NCBI GenBank assembly: GCA_003024785.1
Contig: PUQB01000013.1
Coordinates: forward strand, 372,001-436,000
Reading direction: 5' to 3'
Source: Selaginella tamariscina
Taxonomy: Eukaryota; Streptophyta; Lycopodiopsida; Selaginellales; Selaginellaceae
DNA: 64,000 bases
The translations under genes and the position numbers were made by a program. Positions 37,025 through 49,406 of the stretch are shown one piece after another. Below the pieces are notes generated by a model, which saw nothing but the letters and a program-made list of their open reading frames with translations, did no database searches and was not told the origin of the DNA. Within the stretch, counting starts at the first letter, position 1. Each line of letters begins with the position of its first letter.

Positions 37025-38460
37025 GTGCGGCGGGATTAATCTCGCCACCCCTTCAATGCCTCCTGAAAGAGTGGGCGGGATTAATCTCGCCACCTTTCTG
37101 GAGGCCTTGAACGGGAGTGCGGAATTAATCTTGCCACCCTTCTCGGTCTCAGAGAGAACTGGGCAGGATTTATTTCTCACACCCCTTCAGTGACTCCAGA
37201 AAGGAGGCGGGATTAATCTCGCCCACCATGTAAGGGATGGTTAAATGAATTTCCCCACCCTTCCCATTCTCTCCATTGGTATGTTGAAAACCTTCTACGT
37301 CTCAGACAGAAACGTTTGGGATTGGTCCGACTCACCAATGGAGAAAAAAGGAAGGGTGGCGGGATTCATTCCTCCAACAGGCATTGAAGACTCGGCGGGA
37401 TTAATCCCGCCGCCCAGGGCCTTCACTCGGTCCCTATGCGGCGGGATTAATCCCGCCGGACGCCAATTCCCTGCGCGGAATCGGGCGGGATTAATCCCGC
37501 CGCCTAGGCACTTCAGGCAGGCCAATGGCGGCGGGATTAATCCCGCCCGATTCGCGCAGGGAATTGGCGTCGCGGGATTAATCCCGCCTCCCAGGCCCTT
37601 CACTCGGGCCTTAGTCGGCGGGATTAATCCCGCCGAACGCCAATGCCCTGTGCGAAATCTTGCGGGATTAATCCCGCCGCCTAGGCCCTTCAGGCAGGCC
37701 AATGGCGGGGATAAATCCCGCCCGATTCCGCGAGGGCATGCGTACGCGGCGGGATTAATCCCGCCCACCATGTAAGGGATGGTGAAATTAATCCCACCAC
37801 CCTTCTCAGTTCCCTCCATTGGTATTTTGTAAACCTTCTCCGTCTCAGACAGAGTTAGTCGGGATTGATTCAACATACCAATGGAGGAAAAAAGAAGGGT
37901 GGCGGGATTAATCCCGCCACCGGGTAATGAAGGTTCGGAGAGACTAATCCCGCCGCCCTCTCGTAAATCATGCGCTCACACATATATATTGGCTGCGGCA
38001 TTTTGAACAGGGATGGGTGGGGGCGGGATTAATCCCGCCGCTTATATCCTGCGGAAGTGCCTGAGCGGCGGGATTAATCCCGCCGCCCTCCGCGAAGGGC
38101 ATGAGCGTGGGGCCGGATTAATCCCGCCGTTCATGTCCTGCGTGAATTCCCTGGGCGGCGGGATTAATCCCGCCGCCTTACGCGCAGGACATGTCATGCA
38201 GGCTCTTCGGTTAGCCTTCCGTGCAGGATCTTTCATGCAGGCTCTTCGGTTAGCCTCATGAGCGGCGGGATTAATCCCGCCGCCCATCCCCTGTAAATGC
38301 CCTGCGCGGAATCCGGCGGGATTAATCCCGCCCATTAGGGCCTTCACACAGGCCATTGCCGGCGAGATAAATCCCGCCATTCCGCAGGGCATGGGTGAGC
38401 GGCGGATTAATCCCGCCGCCGAGGCCAACCTATAGCGGCGGGATTAATCCCGCCGCTCGA
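37025..38460. repeat. Palindrome array I: ~28 copies of GGCGGGATTAATCCCGCC
   Basis: By eye about 28 exact or near copies of the 18-bp perfect palindrome, centres mostly 40-50 bases apart. Spacers are GC-rich and partly repeated or inverted: 37462-37501 and 37530-37568 form ~39-base inverted arms, and a ~155-base unit with a CCATTGGTATGTTGA hairpin occurs at 37206-37360 and 37747-37905. Degenerate copies show C-to-T or G-to-A changes at the CpG steps (for example ATCTCGCC, ATCCCACC). Both strands have long open frames here (to 193 codons, GGINPA/AGLIPP repeats), but these are by-products of the palindrome. The array lies upstream of the minus-strand ParB-like gene. Confidence 0.95.
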
Positions 38461-38469
38461 GGGGCTTAG

Positions 38470-39620
<1,151 letters not shown>

Positions 39621-39979
39621 TGCACAGCCGCCGTTGCCGATTTCACAGGCCGCCGCCTCTTGAAACCCTAAGAATATACCTAAACCCTAAAGGAATTAAA
39701 TATATATATTAACCCTAATAGAATATTCCTTCTGAGAATATACTTAAACCCTAAAAAGAATAAAATATAGATTTGCCCTAAACGAATATTCTTTCATTAT
39801 ATTATTAGCGCGTGCGTGTGCGTGGTGTATCACATACACCCCAAAAATATAAATCCAGGGATTTAACATGTGTGTGTCCATGAGAGTGTTAAAGTTTCAT
39901 GTGTATCAATACATACATACACATTGCATATATTAATACACATAATATACATACACACGTGTATACACACAGACATACA

Positions 39980-40530
39980 TACATATTACATGGGTTTAGG
40001 GTTTAGGGTTTAGGGTTTTGGATTTAGGATGGATCATGCATGGTGTGTATGTATGAGAGAAGAAAGAGTGTTACTTACACATATTATACACAGATATACA
40101 TACATAATATATAAGAGAAGAGAGACAGTACATATTATGGATCATGCATGGTGTGTATTATACACACAGACATATATACATATTAGTACATAATATTAGA
40201 GAGACCGAGTACATATTATAGATCATGCATGGTGTGTATGTTTGAGAGAAGAGAGACAGTACATATTAACATGGATCATGCATGGTGTGTATGTATGAGA
40301 GAAGACAGAAAGTACACATATATACATACAGAGTACACATATATACATACACACGTGTATACACACAGACATACATACATATTACATGAGTAAATTCATT
40401 GTGTTACATATTAGGGTTTAGGGTTTAGGATGGATCATGCATGGTGTGAAGAGAGAGTGTTGAAAAATTATTTTTGTACACACATGTATACACAGGGTTT
40501 AGGATTTACGGTTTAGGGTTTGCTCCCAAC
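39980..40530. repeat. Interstitial telomere-type TTTAGGG runs with a GGATCATGCATGGTGTG repeat
   Basis: Short runs of the plant telomere heptamer occur at about 39990-40016, 40413-40428 and 40495-40530. Between them a unit containing 'ggatcatgcatggtgtg' and 'gagagaagagagacagtacatatta' is repeated about five times. The heptamer runs are too short to be a functional telomere. Confidence 0.85.
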
Positions 40531-40781
40531 AAGCTTAATATAAATATTACACATGTAAATTCAATGTGTTACATACACACAGATTGAGTACATATATCAT
40601 ACATGCGTTGAACATGATGTTTTCAATAAAGAAGCAACATATTTCTTTAGTTTGGTTTAGGGTTGTGCATGTGTGTGCATATGTGTTTTTGTAAGTTCTT
40701 GTAATGCGTGTGTAAATTTATGATTGTGTTTATATATGTGTGCAAAACAAACATCGAATAATTAAGAAAATAATATTAATA

Positions 40782-41193
40782 AACACACTATGAACATATT
40801 TTAAATTATACATAATAATATATGATTTTATCTAATATATAGCCATATATAGTTTTAATAATATATATTAATTTAATATTGATAAAAAGGTTTAACATTG
40901 AAATATTCTTGAAATAATAAGAAATTAATTGAGAAAATCCCATTAATATATACAAATGTAAATTAAGTACTCAAATAATTAACTAAATTAATTATCATAA
41001 TTATGTTTAATATTGGAATATTCTTGGAATAATAAGAAAATAATAAAGAATATTCCATTAATATAAAGAAGATTAATTACTCAAGTAATTAAGGAAATGA
41101 TATTAATATATATATTATTAAAACTATATATGACTATATATTAGATAAAATGATGTATTATTATGTATAATTTAAAATATGTTCATAGTGTGT
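40782..41193. repeat. ~90-bp inverted repeat embedded in AT-rich direct repeats
   Basis: 40782-40870 and 41103-41193 are inverse copies ('cactatgaacatattttaaa' / its complement). Each is followed by the same direct-repeat block ('aatattcttgaaataataag', 'gagaaaatcccattaatata'), which recurs four or five times from 40890 to 41400. No gene is visible from 40530 to 41640. Confidence 0.8.
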
Positions 41194-41639
41194 ATTAATT
41201 TAATATTGATAATAAGGTTTAACACATGAATATTCTTGAAATAATAACAAATTAATTGAGAAAATCCCATTAATATATACAAATGTAGAATAATTACTGC
41301 AATAATTAAGAACAAGACTAATTTAATTATGATAATCAGGTTTAATATTAGAATATTCTTCAAATATTAATAAAATATGAAAGAATATCCCATTGATACT
41401 AGGAAATGAAAACTAAATACTCGAGTAATTAAGAAAATAATAATAATAAACAGACTATGAATATATTTAAATGATACATAATAATATATCAATTTATTTA
41501 TTGTATAAGTATATATTATATATATATATATAATATAAATATACTTGAATACTAAGAATGTAGAATATAGTCTAAAATTTCGTAATATTAAACAGCTTGA
41601 ATCACTTGAATAACATTAAATGCAATTTTAAAATACTCA

Positions 41640-41950
41640 TTGGAACTGGAGAGTATAAATGTCAGAGTGTCGGATATTTGTGTCAACTCATCTTAAACTT
41701 TATTTTCTGTTCTTTTTAAAAAATTTGAATTTCTGACATATGTATTGTCGGTCTGACATGTAAATTTGAAAATGCATTTAATTTCCCACTCAAATTCATA
41801 TCTGGTTCTTTCTCCGGCAAGGGTTTCTTCATTTCTGTATTTTTCACTCTTTATATCTTCTTTTTTCTTCATAGTGATCATCTCAGGAGCGAGATTAAAT
41901 TGGGTGCTATTCTTTATAGGAAAGCACAGCGCCTTTAGTGCTGTTTACAA
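41640..41950 (+). promoter_or_regulatory. Possible 5' exon/leader of the transposase gene
   Basis: Base composition rises here, and a consensus donor (TTTACAA followed by gtaagtatt at 41951) could pair with the acceptor 'atttatgtgcag' ending at 42868. That would make the leader intron span array II. The coding frame does not continue across this join, so if real it is untranslated leader. Confidence 0.3.
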
Positions 41951-42114
41951 GTAAGTATTATAAACAAATTTAAAAATACTTATAAAGATTCACTCTCTTA
42001 CATTCTCTCTTAAAATTACAATTTAGGGGTTTAGGAATGCATTAGGATTATAATATATTCCGTTAGGGATTTATCCCATTTAAATATCCTTTTAACTTAA
42101 TATTCTAGGTTAAC

Positions 42115-42722
42115 CGGGGCGGCGGGATTAATCCGGCCATTTCTTTTTCGCCTCTTCGAAGAGGTGGCGGGATTAATCCCGCCATCATCTCTCGGGCAAT
42201 GCTTCTCCGCCACTGAAAAAGAGTGGCGGGATTAATCCCGCCGATAACCTTCTCAATTAATGAAGAGTTACCAGAATTTATTAGAAAGAGTTGTCGGCGG
42301 GATTAATCCCGCCAACCATTTTAGGAGGCAGGGAAGGGGTGGCGGGATTAATCTCGCCACCACATCCCTGTTTTAAGGATTTGGGGACAGGATTTATCCC
42401 GAGATCTCTTTGAAATCATAGTTTTGGAGAGAGTTATGTGCGGGTTTAATCCCGCCACCCATTCCCCGTCGTAAGAATTGTGAGCGGGATTAATCTCGCC
42501 GACTCTCTCCGAAGGGGTTGAGTCGGCAGCGGGATTAATCCCGCCGACCATTCCTCGTCAGAGAGAGTCGGCGGGATTAATCCCACCGGACTCCCCCGAG
42601 GAGGAAGTCCAAGGCGGGATTAATCCCGCCGACTCTCTCCGAAGGGGTTGAGTCGGCGGCGGGATTAATCCCGCCGACCGTTCCTCGTCGGAGGGATTTG
42701 TGGGCGGGATTAATCCCGCCCA
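42115..42722. repeat. Palindrome array II: ~13 copies of GGCGGGATTAATCCCGCC
   Basis: Same 18-bp palindrome as array I, with about 13 exact or near copies 40-60 bases apart. The spacer 'gactctctccgaaggggttgagtcgg' is repeated in the last third (42500 and 42630). The array ends about 150 bases before the transposase ATG. Confidence 0.95.
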
Positions 42723-42874
42723 TCAGTTGTATTAATCAAACATGAGATATTATCTCTAAACATAATTATGTATTATTGCATATGCATATTATTAAGTAAC
42801 CGTAATTCAGATTTCTTAGAAATATTGCATAAACAGATATCATAAATAATACAATTATTTATGTGCAGGATAAT

Positions 42875-45640
42875 ATGTTTAATACTGGAGATAAAGTATG
42901 TCTTCTTCGGAACAACGAGATAGTTGGCACTGGAACTGTGGAAGTTCGAGATAATAATGCATCATGTCACAATATTGCCCAAGGATCTTGTGTGTACGTA
43001 TGGGTGAACACCATTTACAAGCATGTTGAGGTTCTGGGAATGGAATTTGAGGAGGGTTCTCCTGTATTGTGGAATTTGGATGAAGTCAAGGCTGACACAG
43101 AATATGCAGAGTCACAAACAAATAGTAGCACAAGTTTACCAGATGATGGCTTGCCTGCTGTGATGGATGAGGTGATTCTCTTTCTTCGTGAGATTGAAGT
43201 CGGAAGAGGCATCATCACAGCTATAAATCCAATGGAAGCAGTGTCAGAAGAGAAACTAGGGTCCGACTTCGTGGGTGTAGTTGTGACAGAGGTTTCACCT
43301 AATGGCACATTGTATCCTGGATCCCTCATGAGGTGGCGAACATCTGAATTAAGATGGCAAGATGGTTCAACATATTCTGGGTTGGATTTCAATAATAACA
43401 ACCCGGAAGAACAACTCATATTTGAAGAGGTTCCTTGCATTGGTCCTATTGTAAGAAAAAGGCGATTCATGGGTTGTAGATCTTCCCCTGCAAGTTTCAG
43501 CAAGAGGGTAAAGATGGATCCTACATCTTCCGAAAGTGTTACGAGCATTTCCACGATTGATTGTTGCAAGAAGAAGTGTTGTCAGATGGCAGACCGGAAT
43601 GAAATTACCCAATGTAGACATGTCTTTCGTATGCTCACCCAAAAGCAAAGGCATGAGTTTGTATATGCTGCACTAACTGGGTGTATTGATGGAATGGCCT
43701 CGGACACAGGTTATCAGAGTACATCCATGGTATTTAATAAGGTGGCCATCTGCTTCAAAGCTTGGTACAATATATACGGGATCCCAAAGACCACGTTCTA
43801 CCGTCGGAGGGATGAGTGGCTAGATGGAGCGCGAACCTCAGTTCATGGGAACACTCGCTTGGTCAAAACCCGCTCTCACATCATGGCAGCCATAGAGATA
43901 CTCAAGGCTTTTGTGGAAGCAAATGCAGACAGGATGCCTCACAAATGCCGAACCACAAATGCAGGGGTCAGGGAAAATCTCAAGGTTTTGCCTTCAATCT
44001 ACACTCAATTGAAACTGTGTGAACATGTGAACAAGTGCCTCAGTTTGATGGGGCTCCAAGCAATCTGCACTGGTACCTTCAACAACATATGGAATACTCA
44101 TTTTAAGGATGTGGAGATTGCAAAACACTCTAGCTTTTCCAAGTGTGACACTTGTACATCATTGAAGGCTGCAAAGGCTTGTGCAAAAACCTTGGTGGAG
44201 ATCACTGCCATTCAAAGGAAGATGGAGGCCCACATGATTGCACAACAAACTTGCCGGTCTCAGTACTATGCACACTGCATGCTTTCTGTGTCACGCCCAT
44301 CAGAGTACCTGTGCTTGATCCATGACAAGATGGATCATTCAAAGACCAGCATTCCAAAGCTCTTTGCAACACCAAAGTGCCTTGGAAATGTCATGAAACT
44401 TCCGATTTCATTGACAGGTGTGCTAACACATGGACACGATTGTGAGTCATATGGACACTTTTCACTTCCACATTGGTCTAGCGACTCCAATTTCACTATT
44501 GGGTCGTTAGCCATGTGTTTCAGAAACCTTGAAGCCCACTCACAGACAAGTCCTATCAGTGATCTCAAAGTGAAGAAACAACACCTTCAACCTTTACATA
44601 ATGCTCTCATGAACACATCTGCACTTGAGGCTACTTGGGAATATGAGAGGCATTGTCAACAGCCTACACAGAAAATAGATGGCCCTGTTGAGAGTTCTGG
44701 TTCAGTGGAGGGATCTAGCTCAAATAGTGTACATGTGTCCTCAACATCAAATAAGCTTCCTCGTTATTTGCTTTTACAGATGGATAATTGTGCAGGCGAG
44801 AACAAAAATAGGTAAATCATTTTACTTAAGGGTTTCTCAAGCTCATACTTACTTTTATTTTCTAGATATGTGCTAGCATACTTGTCAATGCTTGTTGCCA
44901 AAGGTGTGTTTGAAACAATCACGCTCAGTTTCCTTATGGTTGGTCACACTCATGAAGATATTGATGCGTTCTTCAGCAAGGTCTCCAACTCTACAAAAAG
45001 GACAAGTGCACTTACCTTACCGCATATGATGAATCTTTTTGAAAATTGCATCTCCAAAAAAAGTTGTGCTTTGCTTGTGACTGAGGTGCCAGACTTCAAA
45101 AAATTTCTCAAGGAGTATATAAAAGAAGGGAGTGATTCTTTAGTTGGTCACCTTGTGCCGCTACAATTCTTTTTCTCCATACGAGATGGTATACCTATTA
45201 TGCAGTACAAGTTACGGCCATCAGAGCAGGAGTGGTTACCAAAAGAGGGGTTAATGCTCTTCAAAAGTGGAGAGGATGGAAAGCCACTTCTCCCAGAAGG
45301 ACAACCAGACCCTATTCCATTGAGTGCCCAGCTCAAGGAACAAGAGGTTATTATTGATGGCATCAAAAAATATGTGGCATGGGTTCAAAAATCGATGCCA
45401 AAGAATTCTGATAAGGCAACTGGTTACTCAGAACTATATAAGCATGTGGTCAACTATTGGGAGACTGTTGTTCGAGAGTTAGAAGGGCCTATTGTCACAA
45501 GTACAGAATTGCAACACCCTTTCTGGCCTAAAACAAGGTGGCGAGAGGAGATTGAAATGACATCACTGAGCATAGATGACATAGAAGCCAGTAGTGATAT
45601 GGAAGTGCAAACCCCACACTTTGTTGGACAAAGGAACTAA
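42875..45640 (+). CDS. DUF7869-like DDE transposase
   Basis: Two exons, 42875-44811 and 44866-45640, joined by a 54-base GT-AG intron that splits an Arg codon, give about 903 residues to the first stop. ATG 42875 is chosen as the first Met in frame. An upstream acceptor (…gtgcag at 42868) suggests that a leader intron precedes it. N-terminal region: NTGDKVCLLRNNEIVGTGTV and GSLMRWRTSELRW, probably protein/DNA interaction modules. Then come a Cys cluster DCCKKKCC, a helix-turn-helix-like YGIPKTTFYRRRDEWLDG, and a zinc-type FSKCDTCTSLK. Catalytic core: LIHDKMDHSKTSIPKLF (Asp484/487), LLLQMDNCAGENKNRYVLAY (Asp637) and FLMVGHTHEDIDAFFSKVS (675-679). The Asp-Asp-His-x-Glu-Asp layout is that of RNase H-fold transposases. 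In-frame sequence continues past the stop with two more stops (PIWMGQIIDTPE ... KVAWFKPQKT ... ERYNGCLEKTW to 45916), so the C-terminus is probably cut short. Confidence 0.85.
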
Positions 45641-45960
45641 AAACCTAAAGCATACTTTGATTGCTGCAAGGATCTTCAAAAACTAATGATGGTTCTCATT
45701 ACTCCAGATGCGTCATATAATTAGCCTATTTGGATGGGTCAAATTATCGACACACCTGAAGTAATCACAAAAAATAGTATTGTTAAGGTTGCATGGTTCA
45801 AACCACAAAAAACGCGACACGAGAAGGAGAGCGAAAGATATAATGGATGCCTAGAGAAAACATGGTCTCCCAATCAAAAAGACCCAGCATGTTTTATAAA
45901 TGTTAAATCCATTTGATATGGGTGGATGTCAAGAAGCGTTGATAAAGTCACGATTAACAA
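45641..45960 (+). pseudogene. Detached C-terminus of the transposase
   Basis: In the same frame as the transposase, after TAA (45638-45640), are PKAYFDCCKDLQKLMMV, a TAG near 45722, then PIWMGQIIDTPE and WFKPQKTRHEKESERYNGCL up to a TGA at 45914. The W-x-G-x-I ... V-x-W-F-x-P pattern suggests a small beta-barrel domain. The simplest reading is that point mutations created these stops in a formerly longer protein. Confidence 0.6.
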
Positions 45961-46506
45961 AACTGCAAGGGAATGTATGTTTTCTGAAGCTTAAAGCAAT
46001 TACAAAATTATAAAATATTATATATTTAATATTCATAATTATTATAAACTCTTTAATAATAGTACCAAATTGTATACTTAACTATATAAATTTAAAAAAT
46101 GATATGGAAGATTGACTATATTATTATAGGATTTTATATATATATTATTACTACTACAAATTTTTAATTAATAATGTTATATTTAAATATTAATATTTTA
46201 ATAACAACATCAATATTTATATAATGTACCTCTTATGCTCTTCCTTAATTGTTATATTAGGCAATATATTATATAATTTAATACCTTCTACTTTTATAAT
46301 GTTATTAATTTTTGTTCAATGAATGCTATAATTTATTAAAGGGTAGAATACAAAATAGAATATTCTAAAGAATATTCTCTTTTCAAACATATATTCTAAA
46401 GAATATTCTCTTTTCAAACATATATTCTAAAGAATATTCCTTTAATATTAGAAAATGCTAATTAAATAGCTAAAATTGCTAATTATTAGGAAATGGGACT
46501 ATAGCT
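45960..46506. other. AT-rich right subterminal region of the transposon
   Basis: No gene. A ~29-base unit 'tattctaaagaatattctcttttcaaaca' is repeated about 2.5 times at 46350-46440. The last ~115 bases, inverted, match the left half of the 25685-25920 MITE. Confidence 0.7.
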
Positions 46507-46532
46507 ATGCCCATTTTAGTTACAACTTGCAT
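46507..46532 (-). repeat. Right terminal inverted repeat of the large transposon
   Basis: Inverse begins ATGCAAGTTGTAACTAAAAT. It is followed by the target-site duplicate ATGT (46533-46536). Confidence 0.9.
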
Positions 46533-46829
46533 ATGTGAAGTGCTTAGGCCTTACAAAAGCTGGATAGACTCTTTATGGGGGTTATTCTTAGTGTGTTCCA
46601 GCTTCAGGATTCTTTAGCACAAGGAGGTATACAAACACCATTAGAAACATGGAACATGTGTAGCAAATGATGTGATTTTATTCAAGTCCTTCAACATGTT
46701 ATCGTCCTCCTTATATAAAGATCCTTCAAACGAGTGTTGCCCAAGCACTTGACATGTGGGTTATTAAAAAGGAATAGACTTAACAACAAAGGAAGCAAAA
46801 GTTCTCAAGGTGAAAGCTTCAAGCTAGAA

Positions 46830-46997
46830 CCAAAAATCCAAATGGGACACAAATCGCTGAGAGGGGGCTTTTCTATAAAGTAAGTGTTAGCTTCGCCTTG
46901 AGTTTTCTTACACCCTTTAGGGTCTATCAACAAACTCGATAGGTAACAATAATCAACGTCCAAAGTAAAGGGTCGAGTCATAGTAAAAACTATGACA
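46830..46997 (-). repeat. LTR head fragment upstream of NTPase copy 2
   Basis: This is the first ~165 bases of the 20469-type LTR, inverted, starting at TGTCATAG (46997). It occupies the same place relative to copy 2 as the complete LTR does to copy 1, so the LTR was present before the gene was duplicated. Sequence 46537-46829 is unassigned. Confidence 0.8.
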
Positions 46998-47394
46998 TCA
47001 GGCCCATCTACTAGAGAACATTAACCGCTTCTGAGACGAGAGGATGGTGTAAGGTCCACATCTACTAGAGAACATTAGCCAGTTAGGAGAGGAGAGGATG
47101 ATGTGAGGGCCATGTGTACAACTGCATGCACATATACATTACTAATTTATTAAAATTTTAATAATCTTAACATCAGTTTCAATATGAACCACTAGCTCCT
47201 GTAAATAGCTTAAATGTTTGGGGCTAATACAATATACATATTTCTATATTCTGAGTTGTGACAGTTCTAAATAAGGAGATTATATACAATAATACACACC
47301 TATATATATATATATATAATGTTTTGTAAAGAAGTATACGTTTATTAAACAATTTACATAGTATCAACACATAGGGTTAGGGTTTTAGCCGATA

Positions 47395-49406
47395 ATGGTG
47401 AAGCGGATGCGCTGCGAGATAGCAGTCGCGGAGCGTTTGCACGATCGCTTCGTGGAGGCATTCGGGAATCACGACATCGCTGTGCTGACGAATTCCAAGA
47501 ATTGGATTCCTTGCCTTCCAGATCCCGTTGATCCGGATACGAGCTACTGCTATATGGGTCGGCTACTTACGAGGGATATCCGCCAATTTATCTTGTTCGT
47601 AGGTCAGCTTGTCGGTTTTGAGGATCTTAGGGAAGATAAGACCGAGATTTTTCTTACAGACCGCAAGGTAATGGGATTTGTGTCGGGCGTCCCAGGTTAC
47701 GGCAAGTCTACATCACTCAAGACAGCGTTCGGCAATCTGTACCACTTTTTCCTGCCCAACATCCAGGCGAAGAACTCGCTCGAGAAGTACGCTGACAATG
47801 TGCGGAAGTGTGTGAACGAGCAACTTGCAGGCAAACTGGATCCTGCAGACATGAAGAAGATTGAAGAGGCCTTGGATAATGTGATTCATTTTCTCGACTC
47901 GAAGAAGCTGGCCCAAGTGGACGAGTATGAGGACAAGCAGAAGGAGCTCGAGGGCGTTTGCAATCCGATCATCGCCAAGGTCGCTGGAGCTTCTACGTCC
48001 GTTTCGGCCCCGAGAAAGCGAAAGCGGATTATGTACATCAACTGTGATGACCTTGTCGACCAACCCAGCAACACCATCGTGTCATCTCTTCTGCTTTCTC
48101 ACTTCGATGTGGTTCAAGACAAGAATCCGGAACTAATGGCATTGATTGAGCGTCCAGCTCTCGACGGCATACTCCACTTTATTCATGGCAGCAATCAGGA
48201 GGATGAGGTCTACATTCTTGTCGACGATGGTAATGCCATGGATCCAGATGACGATGAGCAGAGTAGCAAAAGTCACCGTCGGAAGTTTCCAAAGCAACAA
48301 TGAGACGAGACATGGAGTTTTCTGAGAAAACTCATGAAGTACTGTGCCATTGTAGTATGTGCGTATGTGAGAAGCTGGCATGTCCAATCTTTCATTAACT
48401 CCAAAGGATCTCCTTACAAGTTTTTTGGTGGAGGATTTACGGTAAGCTGGTGCTGTCAATCTCTGTGGCCTAACTAATACTGCTATGGTTTTGATTGTAG
48501 ATGAGCGAAAGGTCTGACTACTTGTCGCACAGGAATATAGTTCTAAGCAGCCACAACGAGGACGTGGCGGGGTGCGTGCCAAGACTTCTCAGCTGTCTGG
48601 ATTCTCCGATACAGCTGCAGGATTGCTACAGTTGGTATCAGGAAGGGATCCAGGCATTTGTCAAGAAGCACATTGACAAAGGGCGTGAAATATATCGGAT
48701 ATTCAGTGGCACAGAGAAGGTGGAGGAGCTGTTTGATGGTCTCAGCACAAGGTGTTTCTACCGTGGGCCTAATGGGACTGCAGAGTGCTTGACAAATCAT
48801 TTGAAGTCTTACGCACTTGGGTGTGTTGCTGAGCAGATGAAGCTTCAAGCCTCGATGGATGCCAAGCAGGAGATGCAAAGGTGGCTTTTAACTATTTGAA
48901 GTGACACAAACATATGCAGGATCGGGTGGAATGCAGAAACAGCAGGGATTATTGCACTCAGGCATATGTGTCGAGCATCGTTCAATCTAGGTTCATAGCA
49001 TGCTTTCGGATGCTTGACTAGCACACCCACTTCACTAGGTGTGGCTATAAATCTTGGACAGATTCGGGTGGTCCAAAACGAGGTGGATTCTGTGCAACAA
49101 GTCTTGCCGGATTCTATGCAACAAGTCTTGCAGGAACTTACGAAGGACGACAGCAGTTGGTATTTCAGTAGACCCGTGAATGAGGTTTTCAGGACAGCAT
49201 CGCTGGACGACTACCGCAAAGTTATCCACCGGCCAATGGATCTTAGCACGGTGCATACTAATCTGCTTTCGGGAAAGTATGCTTCTTCCGGGGAAGCGTT
49301 TGCGAAAGATGTGGAGCTTGTCTTTGACAACGCTTTGAAGTACAACCAGAAGAAGGACCCCGTTTTCTCGGCCGCACAGCATTTGAAGGATAAATTCCGC
49401 AAATAG
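47395..49406 (+). pseudogene. P-loop NTPase - bromodomain protein, copy 2 (nonsense mutation)
   Basis: Starts at ATG 47395 (MVKRMRCEIAVAERLHDRFV). Walker A is GVPGYGKSTS (residues ~103-112). A likely Walker B is VYILVDDGNAM. The frame reaches KFPKQQ and then TGA at 48301. Copy 1 has CGA (Arg) at that place, so this is a single C-to-T change. Beyond it the same frame continues MKYCAIVVCAYVRSWHVQ and FINSKGSPYKFFGGGFT to a 59-base intron (48442-48500), then MSERSDYLSHRNIVLSS. The C-terminal bromodomain reads SWYFSRPVNEVF, DYRKVIHRPMDLSTV, FAKDVELVFDNALKYNQ (acetyl-lysine-binding Asn in YNQ) and ends at 49406. It lacks the PHD part kept at 17.7 and 59.2 kb. A ~75-base foreign insert lies at about 48959-49033, and a frame change near 48890. 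The NTPase family is not one I can name. Confidence 0.75.

Noticed and set aside
37245..37876. Overlapping 176- and 193-codon frames on both strands (GGINPA / AGLIPP repeats)
   Set aside because: The palindrome has no stop in two frames on either strand and unit spacing is often a multiple of three, so the frames are a by-product of the repeat.
37025..38460. CRISPR-like array (regular repeats with spacers)
   Set aside because: The repeats are perfect palindromes in plant nuclear DNA with related, not unique, spacers, no cas genes and typical plant introns nearby.
43015..43569. 184-codon minus-strand frame
   Set aside because: Antisense shadow of the transposase exon.
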